The notes under the pieces were generated by a model that worked only from the letters and a program-made list of their open reading frames with translations, did not search any database and was not told where the DNA came from. From positions 2,232,001 through 2,296,000 of the forward strand of contig NZ_CP114054.1 in assembly GCF_026967575.1 (NCBI RefSeq): a DNA stretch of 64,000 nucleotides, written 5' to 3'. This document shows positions 57,599-64,000 of this stretch, piece after piece; position 1 is the first letter of the stretch; each line of letters starts with the position of its first letter. A program made the translations under genes and the position numbers. The stretch comes from Aurantiacibacter sp. MUD11. GTDB taxonomy: Bacteria; Pseudomonadota; Alphaproteobacteria; Sphingomonadales; Sphingomonadaceae.

Positions 57599-58581
57599 CA
57601 TTCCTCTTCGAAGAAGCGGTCAGACTGGTAGGGCATGACGATGCCCAGCGCCTCGATCTCGTGGATCGCGCCGCCCCAGACCTTGTAGATGTGGATCGCG
57701 GGCATGTCGAAAGGGTCATATTCCATGTGCCGATTGTCGGCCCAGGGTACCCCGATCAGCGCGAAGTCCTGCTTGTCGAAATCGTGCTCGAAGTGGCTGA
57801 CGCCCCAGACGAGGCCGGTCACCGGGTCCGCAATCTCGACGCGGCGGTTCTCGATGCGGGTGATGTATTCCCACATGTTGGTATCCATTTGCGCCGCGCA
57901 GCCAAGCCCGCCCAGATAGGCAAACACCGGGTCGAACTGGCCGTTGCCGAAATTGCTTTCGCGCACCATCGGGTTGCGCGCGGTCTGGAAGCCGTTTTCG
58001 CGCCGCTCGCAATCGTCCGCCATGTTGGAATGCAGCGAGTTGTTGTTGTCGAGCGAGTCGTAGTAGCTCTCGCCGAGCCAGATCATTCGCGCGCGGCTGT
58101 CCATGTAGGCGGCGGGCACCGGCTCCATCAGCCGCGGGCGCGGGGTCTGCAGGTTGGCAAGCTGCGGCGGTGACAGGTCGCGCGCGACGAGGTGTTCCGC
58201 CTCGGCCACGGCGCCGTCCTCACCCAGTTGCAGGCGGATGCCGACCAGCACGTCTTCCTCGCCCTCGCTCATCAGCGCCAGCAGGCCGACCTGCTGGCTG
58301 ACGGGGTCGGCAACGTGGATCACGAACTCGCTGGCGGGGCCGGCGGTGACGCTGTCGAAGATGCCTTCGCCCGGTGCGATAGCGGCAAGGTTCTCCACCA
58401 CCACGGCATTGTCGGTCCAGCGCACGGCGCCCGGATCGTCTGCCACCACGCCGCTGGCATAGGCATCGGCCAGGGCGATCAGGCAGTCGCGGTCGCAGTC
58501 CGGCGCCGCGTGGTGTTCGGCGGTTGCAGGCGTGGCGAAGGCAGCGCTGGCAAGCAGCGCGGCGCACAGGCGTTTGGTCAT
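57598..58581 (-). CDS. Exported DUF8021-like protein
   Basis: 327 aa from ATG 58581 (MTKRLCAALLASAAF), with GGGAGGGG upstream and a signal peptide ending near ATAE; the longer frame is rejected. The start of the mature part, DCDRDCLIALADAYASGVVA, and the late segment GGAIHEIEALGIVMPYQSD resemble DUF8021 domains (NTF2-like halves). It may contain two such halves. The fourth gene of the dioxygenase operon, overlapping the DoxX-like gene by 4 bp. Function unknown. Confidence 0.72.
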   Translation of the reverse strand: MTKRLCAALLASAAFATPATAEHHAAPDCDRDCLIALADAYASGVVADDPGAVRWTDNAVVVENLAAIAPGEGIFDSVTAGPASEFVIHVADPVSQQVGLLALMSEGEEDVLVGIRLQLGEDGAVAEAEHLVARDLSPPQLANLQTPRPRLMEPVPAAYMDSRARMIWLGESYYDSLDNNNSLHSNMADDCERRENGFQTARNPMVRESNFGNGQFDPVFAYLGGLGCAAQMDTNMWEYITRIENRRVEIADPVTGLVWGVSHFEHDFDKQDFALIGVPWADNRHMEYDPFDMPAIHIYKVWGGAIHEIEALGIVMPYQSDRFFEEE

Positions 58582-59012
58582 TGGTCCCCTCCCAAGGAAT
58601 TGCGCGGAGTCAGCGAGAAATCGGGCGTCCCGCGCCAGTCGAAAAGCTGCCAGAAATAGTGTCGCCACGGCCAGGCGAGCACCACGTTGAAGACGATGGT
58701 GAGCGCACCGAAGACATATTCGATCACGCCTTCATCGAGCACGAAGTTCCAGTAGACGATAACGAAGTTGATCGGCGCTATGGCGATGACTGCCAGCGGC
58801 ATCAGCCGGTTTGCGAGGATCAGCAGGCCGAGCACGATCTCGGCCACCTTGACGTAGGTCATCAGGCCGGAATCGATCATCGCCAGCGAGAAATCGATGG
58901 CGGCCTGTTCCTGGCCCAGAGGCTGCCAGCTCGGGTCGATGAAGGGCATCGCGCCCGAGTAGACCCACCAGCCGCCGAACACGATGCGGCTGGCATGATA
59001 GAGCCATTTCAT
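58578..59012 (-). CDS. DoxX-like membrane protein
   Basis: 144 aa with four hydrophobic segments; opens MKWLYHASRIVFGGWWVYSG and has the Glu-containing second helix TYVKVAEIVLGLLILANRL typical of the DoxX/SURF4-like superfamily. No catalytic role is evident; relatives are linked to redox or membrane stress. Start and stop overlap its neighbours by 4 bp each, so expression is coupled to the dioxygenase operon. Confidence 0.72.
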   Translation of the reverse strand: MKWLYHASRIVFGGWWVYSGAMPFIDPSWQPLGQEQAAIDFSLAMIDSGLMTYVKVAEIVLGLLILANRLMPLAVIAIAPINFVIVYWNFVLDEGVIEYVFGALTIVFNVVLAWPWRHYFWQLFDWRGTPDFSLTPRNSLGGDQ

Positions 59013-60043
59013 CGCACCGGCTCGCTGACATGGTTTTCGACGCCCTGCGCTTCCCAGGCGGCGGCGCGTTCGTCGGCGAAGCGGGGGCTGGTCGACATGA
59101 TGTAGCCGCGCACCTGCACGTTGCCTTCATGGCAGGCGTATTCGTACATGCCGTAGTCGTCCTCGCGCAGCCACGGCAGGTCGAGCTTGTAGTGGCCCTC
59201 CATCACCACCGGATCGCGGACCCAGGCCTCGTAATGGATCTGGTTGTCGTTCTTCAGCGTCAGGTGTTCGGTAACGTGCAGCTGGTCCGAATTGGGGGCA
59301 GGCCCCATCGACATGCCGGGACGGAAATTGGTGGTCTCGATCACCAGCGTATCGCCTTCCCAGTGCCCGCGCGAAAAGCCGAGGTCGTATTGCACGTCGG
59401 CGGGCGGCGCCTCGCGTCCGTCGAGATAGACCATGCGGCTTTCGTGGATCATCTCCAGCGTGATCACCACGAGGCCCGGCGACTGGAAGATCTCGATCCC
59501 GCCGTTGTAGGCGCCGGGCAGCATGGAGCCGGGCATGCCGCGGGTCAGGCAGCGGTCGAAGATGCCGAAGTCGTCCATGTTCTCGAACACGTAGGTGTTC
59601 CAGCTGGTCCGCTCGTTGGCACGCCATTCCTCACCCTGCGGGGTGAGCGGCGGGTAGCGGCCGTTGGCGGGTTCGACGATCATCGAGCTTTGCCGCAGCG
59701 GGTGCCCGAATTCGGCCCAGTGGCCCATGGCCATCAGCCCGGCTTCGTTCTCCTCTTCATAGCGGTCGAGGTCGCCCTGCGCGCGGTCGAAGGCGCGGCG
59801 ATATTCCTCTTCAGTGAGGAAGGCGCGTTCACCCAGTGCAGGCGATCGTTCGCGCGGGGTGCGCCCGAGGTAGTCGACCGGCCACTTGCCGCGCAGGTCC
59901 GGGTCGCCCCACTGCGTGCGCGGCATCTCCCAGCCGGGAGGCGGCGGCTGGAAGCGCGCCTCCATCTGCTCTTCAAAAGTGGCATCCTGCGCCACGACGG
60001 GCGCGGCCAACAGGGCCAGCGCTACGGCTAAAGCTGTCCTCAT
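59009..60043 (-). CDS. Exported protein of unknown function (dioxygenase operon)
   Basis: 344 aa with signal peptide MRTALAVALALLAAPVVAQ and GGGGAGAGG before the ATG. The mature protein has a charged, proline-rich start, one conserved-looking Cys in FDRCLTRGMPGSMLP, and a beta-rich C-terminal half with GHWEGDTLVIETTNFRPGM, a pattern I know from many uncharacterised exported proteins of Sphingomonadales and Acidobacteria. 23 bp after the dioxygenase gene. No function can be given. Confidence 0.7.
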   Translation of the reverse strand: MRTALAVALALLAAPVVAQDATFEEQMEARFQPPPPGWEMPRTQWGDPDLRGKWPVDYLGRTPRERSPALGERAFLTEEEYRRAFDRAQGDLDRYEEENEAGLMAMGHWAEFGHPLRQSSMIVEPANGRYPPLTPQGEEWRANERTSWNTYVFENMDDFGIFDRCLTRGMPGSMLPGAYNGGIEIFQSPGLVVITLEMIHESRMVYLDGREAPPADVQYDLGFSRGHWEGDTLVIETTNFRPGMSMGPAPNSDQLHVTEHLTLKNDNQIHYEAWVRDPVVMEGHYKLDLPWLREDDYGMYEYACHEGNVQVRGYIMSTSPRFADERAAAWEAQGVENHVSEPVR

Positions 60044-60066
60044 GCTCCTCTCCCCTGCGGAAGAGC

Positions 60067-61557
60067 TTAACCGCTAAGCTTGCTGTTCGCCAGCTTCTCT
60101 CGCGCCACCCACGTGCCGTGCACCTGGCTGCGCAGTGCCTTGCCGGTCTTTATCCGGGCAATGGGGCCCTTCTCGACCGCGTCAGCCTCGATCACCCACA
60201 GCTCGCTGGAATAGTCGGACGGGTCGCCCGCACCCGGAGGGCCGTTGGGAATATCGATGACGCTCAGCAGCCAGCCGCCATGGCCTGCCTCCGGCGAGAC
60301 GACGTGGGCCGGTTCGCTGATGGCACCGCCCGGAGGGGTCTCCATCATCGACAGGCGCCCGGTTTCCGGCTCGATCCGCAACAGGCAGTTGAAATTCGCC
60401 CCCACCGGGCCGCCCAGCATCGGCGGGCCCTTGGCTTGCGGGTTCATGCTGAGGTACCAGGCGCGCGGGTAGGGGCGGCCCTGCACGGCGTCCTCCACCC
60501 GGCACAGGTCGCCGGTCGGGCCAAGTTCGCGCTGCTCGATGGCGGGCTTGTGCGCGCTCATGTCGATGGTCCACCGGGTCAGCGCGCCCTTGATGTCGCG
60601 CTGGTCGATGTCCAGCCCGCCGGCCTCGCGCATGAACTGGAAGGCGCAGGTGTCGGTCAGGCACAGGTCGATGTGGACCTTGTCGCCATCATCGTAGCCG
60701 TTCACCTCGTGGAAGCAGGAGACGCCCTTCGGCCCCTCGATCCACACCATTTCCGACACGTCGCCATACCGCGGCATGATGCCGACATAGCTCGGCAGGT
60801 CCTGATGGTGGGCCCAGTGCGGGCCACCCGCCTTGATCCGGTCGAGGTCTGCCAGCGTCGGGAAAATCGGGAAAATCGCGTACTTCTCGGTGATCACGAA
60901 GTCGTGGATGGTGGAGCAATAGGGCTGCTCGAACCACTGTTCCTTGACGAGGTTGCCGTCCTTGTCGGCGATGCAATAGGCGACATTGAGATCGCACAGC
61001 CCGCCGGCCTCGTAGCCGAAGAAGAACATCTCGCCGGTCACTGGATCGATGCGCGGGTGCGCGGTGAAGGTCTCGCTGCGCAGCTTGCCCTCGTAATCCC
61101 AGCGCCCCCGGGTCTCCAGCGTGTGCGGATTGACCTCGTAGCCGCGACCGTCTTCCTTGGTCATGAAGAGCCTGCCGCCGTGCCACACGGGGGTGGTGTT
61201 GGCGACCGTGCGATCCTTGCCCTTCACGCTGGGATCGTCGGTGAAGGGATTGCGATAACGGCCGAACAATGCGCGGCCCGCTTCCTTCTCCAGCAGGTAG
61301 CGTTCGGTCTCGACATACCTGATGGCGAAGCTGACCTTGCCGTCCTTGATATCGAAGCGGGCGATCATGCCGTCATGGTTCAGCGCGATGTCGTCCTCGA
61401 ACATCGGCGGATGGGCATTGTCGGGTACGGCGCGGAAGAACGAGCCATTGATGGCGGCGGGGATTTCCCCTTCCACTTCAAGGTTATCCAGCGAATATTC
61501 CTGCTGGCGCGGGGTGTTGGTACCGATGAAGTGAATAGTCTGCGGAAAAGCGCCCAT
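60067..61557 (-). CDS. Lignostilbene-alpha,beta-dioxygenase-like carotenoid oxygenase family enzyme
   Basis: 496 aa seven-bladed propeller, non-haem iron. The four iron ligands are H167 (TAHPRIDP), H218 (IHDFVI), H283 (CFHEVN) and H480 (VHGTWV). The sequence follows lignostilbene dioxygenases (AFPQT at the start, RYRNPFTDD, VANT). Y101 and K134, which in LsdA-type enzymes bind the 4-hydroxyl of the stilbene, are present at the same numbers; the Phe expected at 59 is Leu. It probably cleaves the central C=C of a phenolic stilbene into two aryl aldehydes. It heads a four-gene leftward operon, divergent from marR. Confidence 0.87.
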   Translation of the reverse strand: MGAFPQTIHFIGTNTPRQQEYSLDNLEVEGEIPAAINGSFFRAVPDNAHPPMFEDDIALNHDGMIARFDIKDGKVSFAIRYVETERYLLEKEAGRALFGRYRNPFTDDPSVKGKDRTVANTTPVWHGGRLFMTKEDGRGYEVNPHTLETRGRWDYEGKLRSETFTAHPRIDPVTGEMFFFGYEAGGLCDLNVAYCIADKDGNLVKEQWFEQPYCSTIHDFVITEKYAIFPIFPTLADLDRIKAGGPHWAHHQDLPSYVGIMPRYGDVSEMVWIEGPKGVSCFHEVNGYDDGDKVHIDLCLTDTCAFQFMREAGGLDIDQRDIKGALTRWTIDMSAHKPAIEQRELGPTGDLCRVEDAVQGRPYPRAWYLSMNPQAKGPPMLGGPVGANFNCLLRIEPETGRLSMMETPPGGAISEPAHVVSPEAGHGGWLLSVIDIPNGPPGAGDPSDYSSELWVIEADAVEKGPIARIKTGKALRSQVHGTWVAREKLANSKLSG

Positions 61558-61591
61558 TGCCTCTCTCCTCCCGTGATTCTTGGCGATAACG

Positions 61592-61605
61592 CTAACGGTT
61601 GTTAC
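61592..61605. promoter_or_regulatory. Degenerate copy of the CTAACG palindrome between dioxygenase and marR genes
   Basis: CTAACGGTTGTTAC, 11/14 identical to 54567-54580. On the minus strand it lies between TTGCAC and TAGCGT, a -35/-10-like pair with 16-bp spacing in front of the dioxygenase operon; on the plus strand it overlaps a TTGTTA that could be the marR -35 box. Confidence 0.6.
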
Positions 61606-61654
61606 AATCGGTGCAAGAGCAGAACATTGACGAGGCGCAAAGGGGAGGGGAGCG

Positions 61655-62191
61655 ATGGACGTGCAAGGCAGTGCCGCTGACGCCGGAAGCAGCCATCTGC
61701 ATATGAACGAGACCAGCGAGGTGGTGCTGCTTCACCGGCTGCTGAAGCTCACCAACCGCCTGATGGCACCGTTTTCCACGCACCTTTCTGCGCGATACAA
61801 GATCAGCGTGAACGAGTTCCGCCTGCTGATGACGATCGGTGCACTGGGGCGCACGGCCAGCCACGAGGTGGCCGAGCTGACCGGCGTCAACGCCATGAGC
61901 GTCAGCCGGGCCGTGGCGGCGCTGGAGAAGCACGGCCGCATCCAGGTGGAAACCGACGCCGCCAATCGCCGCCGCAAGTGGCTGACCCTGTCGGAGGAAG
62001 GCGAGCGGCTCTACCAGATCATGCGTCCGCAGACCGAGACTGTCGCGCACTACCTGTTCGGCAAGCTTGAGGCGGACGAGGTGGCGGGATTCGCCAGTAC
62101 GGTCGAAAAGCTGATCGAGCGGCTCGACGCGCGCGACGAGGACGGCCATTCGGTCTTCCTCGAACGTACCAAGCCGGTGGTGGACCAATGA
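61655..62191 (+). CDS. MarR-family transcriptional regulator
   Basis: 178 aa from ATG 61655, with GGGGAGGGGAGCG upstream. Winged helix: KISVNEFRLLMTIGALGRTA, HEVAELTGVNAMSVSRAVAA and wing DAANRRRKWLTLSEEG. MarR proteins bind palindromes in divergent promoters and release DNA on binding phenolic ligands. The site at 61592 is the obvious target, and 54567 a second one. ATGA overlap with the next gene. Confidence 0.93.
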   Translation: MDVQGSAADAGSSHLHMNETSEVVLLHRLLKLTNRLMAPFSTHLSARYKISVNEFRLLMTIGALGRTASHEVAELTGVNAMSVSRAVAALEKHGRIQVETDAANRRRKWLTLSEEGERLYQIMRPQTETVAHYLFGKLEADEVAGFASTVEKLIERLDARDEDGHSVFLERTKPVVDQ

Positions 62192-62616
62192 ACCAGGAAC
62201 TGCGCCGCGAGATCGAGGCCGAGGTAACCCGGCTGATCCACGAATATGTCTGGGCGAACGATGCGCAGGACTGGGATGCCTGTGCCGCGCTCTATACCGA
62301 AGATGCGGTGTTCCGCCGCCCTAGCGGGGGCGACCCGGTGGTGGGCAGGGAGGCGATCCTCGACAGCTTCAAGGCGCGCCCGCCGCGGGCGCAACGCCAC
62401 GTCATCGCCAACACCCTGGTCGACGTGGAAGGCCCTGCCACCGCCCGGGCGAAGAGCGTGATCATCCTCTACATGGGGGACACGCCGGAAGACGGCGGCC
62501 TGCCGGTGCAGGATGCCAAGAGCCCGCTGGTCGGCACCTTCACCGACCTGGTGGTGCAGACGCCGCACGGATGGCGATTCAAGGAACGTGTCGGCGGGCT
62601 CGACTTCAGGCCGTAG
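62188..62616 (+). CDS. SnoaL-like/NTF2-fold protein co-transcribed with marR
   Basis: 142 aa. Opens IEAEVTRLIHEYVWANDAQD, with ALYTEDAVFRRPSGGDPVVG and a conserved-looking end DLVVQTPHGWRFKERVGGLD, as in bacterial SnoaL_4-type domains. It overlaps marR by 4 bp and is divergent from the lignostilbene-dioxygenase-like gene. Known lignin beta-1 lyases (LdpA type), which make lignostilbenes and release formaldehyde, have an NTF2 fold, so a lyase that feeds the dioxygenase is a candidate role, unproven. Its end overlaps the MFS gene by 11 bp. Confidence 0.82.
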   Translation: MNQELRREIEAEVTRLIHEYVWANDAQDWDACAALYTEDAVFRRPSGGDPVVGREAILDSFKARPPRAQRHVIANTLVDVEGPATARAKSVIILYMGDTPEDGGLPVQDAKSPLVGTFTDLVVQTPHGWRFKERVGGLDFRP

Positions 62617-63814
62617 CGGCCGCCTCGTCGCGCTGCTTCACCCTTAGCCCCAGCGGCACGGCCAGGGCCGCCAGCGCGCAGATCGCGGCGGGAATGCCGG
62701 CGATGAAGAAATAGGTCTGCGGGCCACCCTCGGCATTGAGCACGGCCTGCCCGATCAGCGGCCCGGCAAAGGCGCCCAGCCGTGCCACCATCACGCCCAT
62801 GCCGATGGCGGTGGACAGCAGGCGCGGAGCGAACATGTAGACGCACAGCGCCGGCAGCACCATTCCGCCGGCACTGGCTCCGCCCACGCCAACGCACAGC
62901 AACAGCGTCCACAGGGTACGGTCGGGCGGCGACACGCTTACGGCGAAGAAGCACAGCGCCATTGCGCCGAACATCAGCACCAGCGTCCAGCTCTTGTTCC
63001 AGCGGTCGATGCCGAAGCTGGCGACAACGCCGATGATGATGCCGGCAAACTGCACGATGCCGGAAACGCGGTCGGCCAGGTCCTGCTCGAACCCGGCCTG
63101 CGGCAGGAAGGTCGGCAGCCACGAGTTGAGCAGATAGAGGTTCATCGCGTTGAAGCCGAGCATCACCGCGAACACGGCGAAGGGGATGATCCAAGGCTGG
63201 CGGAACAGCAGGATCTGCGGCGCCTTGGCGGTGCCGTCCTTGTCTGCCGATTCCGGCGGGCCACCGTCGAGCAGGCCCCACAGGCAGACGGCCAGCAGCA
63301 AGGCGAGAATACCCGGCACGTAGAACAATCCCTGCCACCCGAATGCGCCCACGACGTTGGGCGACAGCACCCCGGCAAGGAAGATGCCGAAGGGGATGCC
63401 CGCCGAAACCACCGCCATGACGGTGGCGCGCAGGCGAGCCGGGGCCAGCTCTGCCGACAGGGCACTGACGTTGGGCAGTGCCGCGCCGAGCGCGATGCCG
63501 GTGAGGCCGCGCCAGACGAGAAATTCGGTGACGGTGGTGGCCGTGCTGGTCGCCAGCGTGAACACGCCGGTCGCCACCGCACCCGCCACGATCAGCGCGC
63601 GCCGTCCGAAGCGGTCGCCATAGGGCGCCAGCAGCGCGCCGCCCACGCCGATGCCGACGAGCAGCGCGGTGAAGACCCAGCCGAAGCTGGCGGGTTCCAG
63701 TCCCAGCGCCTCGTCCAGGCGGGCCACGGCGAGGCCCATGGCGGCGATGTCATATCCCTCCATCACGAAGATGCCGGCCAGCAGGACGAGCGAGGCAATG
63801 GTGCGGTTGGTCAT
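62606..63814 (-). CDS. MFS transporter, probable aromatic acid:H+ symporter (AAHS-like)
   Basis: 402 aa, 12 hydrophobic segments. The first helix has FVMEGYDIAAMGLAVARL, a variant of the AAHS D(G)YD motif with Glu, and loop 2-3 reads APYGDRFGRRALIV, the MFS signature. AAHS proteins import benzoate-type acids. It shares one base with the upstream partial gene (TGATG), so both form a leftward unit. It would bring aromatic acids into the cell for the catabolic genes to its left. Confidence 0.85.
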   Translation of the reverse strand: MTNRTIASLVLLAGIFVMEGYDIAAMGLAVARLDEALGLEPASFGWVFTALLVGIGVGGALLAPYGDRFGRRALIVAGAVATGVFTLATSTATTVTEFLVWRGLTGIALGAALPNVSALSAELAPARLRATVMAVVSAGIPFGIFLAGVLSPNVVGAFGWQGLFYVPGILALLLAVCLWGLLDGGPPESADKDGTAKAPQILLFRQPWIIPFAVFAVMLGFNAMNLYLLNSWLPTFLPQAGFEQDLADRVSGIVQFAGIIIGVVASFGIDRWNKSWTLVLMFGAMALCFFAVSVSPPDRTLWTLLLCVGVGGASAGGMVLPALCVYMFAPRLLSTAIGMGVMVARLGAFAGPLIGQAVLNAEGGPQTYFFIAGIPAAICALAALAVPLGLRVKQRDEAAATA

Positions 63815-64000
63815 CAGGCGGCGGCCTCATTGGATTGTCGGGTTTCACGCGCATCCCACGGGCTGGGCATGCGATAGGGCACGGTCAGAAAATCGGCCTC
63901 GACCGCCTCGATCGCTCCGTCGCGGATCTTGAAGGCCTCGGCCAGGTAATAGGAGTGCGGGCGGCGGATCGGACTGTTCACCGTCTCTCCGTTGGTGAGC
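63814..64000 (-). CDS. C-terminal end of a DUF8021/SnoaL-like protein, cut by the window edge
   Basis: 61 residues are visible, ending MPSPWDARETRQSNEAAA. The part HSYYLAEAFKIRDGAIEAVE followed by LTVPYRMPSPW resembles the C-terminal segment of the exported protein at 57598-58581 (IYKVWGGAIHEIEA, then IVMPYQSD), so it is probably a second member of that family. The 5' end lies beyond the window. Confidence 0.55.
   Translation of the reverse strand, partial: LTNGETVNSPIRRPHSYYLAEAFKIRDGAIEAVEADFLTVPYRMPSPWDARETRQSNEAAA

Noticed and set aside
1..64000. CRISPR arrays, insertion sequences, prophage and toxin-antitoxin or other defence genes
   Set aside because: No repeat-spacer pattern, transposase, integrase, capsid or known defence domain was found in the coding frames or gaps.

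Overview
The window is GC-rich, densely coded DNA from an alphaproteobacterium, most likely a member of the Sphingomonadales (Erythrobacteraceae or Sphingomonadaceae type). Pointers are the NDUFA12 - DUF2155 - aat arrangement, a FAT GUY-like stand-alone receiver, a TonB receptor/sulfatase locus, and LigM-like and lignostilbene-dioxygenase-like genes of the kind known from Sphingobium and Novosphingobium. It looks like ordinary chromosome: no rRNA, phage, insertion sequence or CRISPR array was seen.

Layout. 1-600: 3' part of folK and tRNA-Lys. 0.77-9.3 kb: a compact chemotaxis operon (cheA-W-Y-B-R), a GGDEF-EAL protein and a methyl-accepting receptor. 9.3-22.9 kb: a nutrient-acquisition island in which a LysR regulator, a fused 5-oxoprolinase/hydantoinase and a DUF2891 protein run leftwards, while a TonB-dependent receptor, a sulfatase, a DUF3604 metallohydrolase-like lipoprotein and a TonB-like protein run rightwards. 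22.9-31 kb: housekeeping and envelope genes (ManC, FAT GUY receiver, TelA/XpaC pair, DUF389, MAPEG, fatty acyl-AMP ligase). 31-34 kb: recX, DUF192, NDUFA12, DUF2155, aat and tRNA-Trp. 34.4-42 kb: an AGCS symporter, secE-nusG and rplK-rplA, the two ribosomal blocks being separated by a LysR/Thermus-type isocitrate dehydrogenase/CPBP-protease segment. 42-44 kb: an O-acyltransferase.

44-64 kb is the most interesting part. A leftward operon metF-purU-folD-monooxygenase-CinA-like faces a rightward alpha/beta hydrolase and a LigM-like tetrahydrofolate-dependent O-demethylase. Together they encode a complete path from an aryl methoxy group to formate. A 16-bp element in the promoter between them recurs, inverted, with 15/16 identity, in front of the nearby iclR gene. 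Next to it lies a second module: two divergent transcription units around a perfect 14-bp palindrome (SnoaL-like + MetE-like; SnoaL-like + SDR + DUF3237), and an operon headed by a lignostilbene-dioxygenase-like enzyme divergent from marR + SnoaL-like, with a degenerate copy of the same palindrome between them. An AAHS-like transporter follows. I read this as a catabolic island for lignin-type methoxylated aromatic monomers and dimers. Its substrates, and the functions of its four NTF2/SnoaL-fold proteins and of its exported proteins, are unproven.

Many start sites were moved from the longest reading frame to a codon with a better ribosome binding site, signal peptide or family alignment; this is stated per gene. 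Function calls rest on recognising sequence motifs by eye, without database searches.
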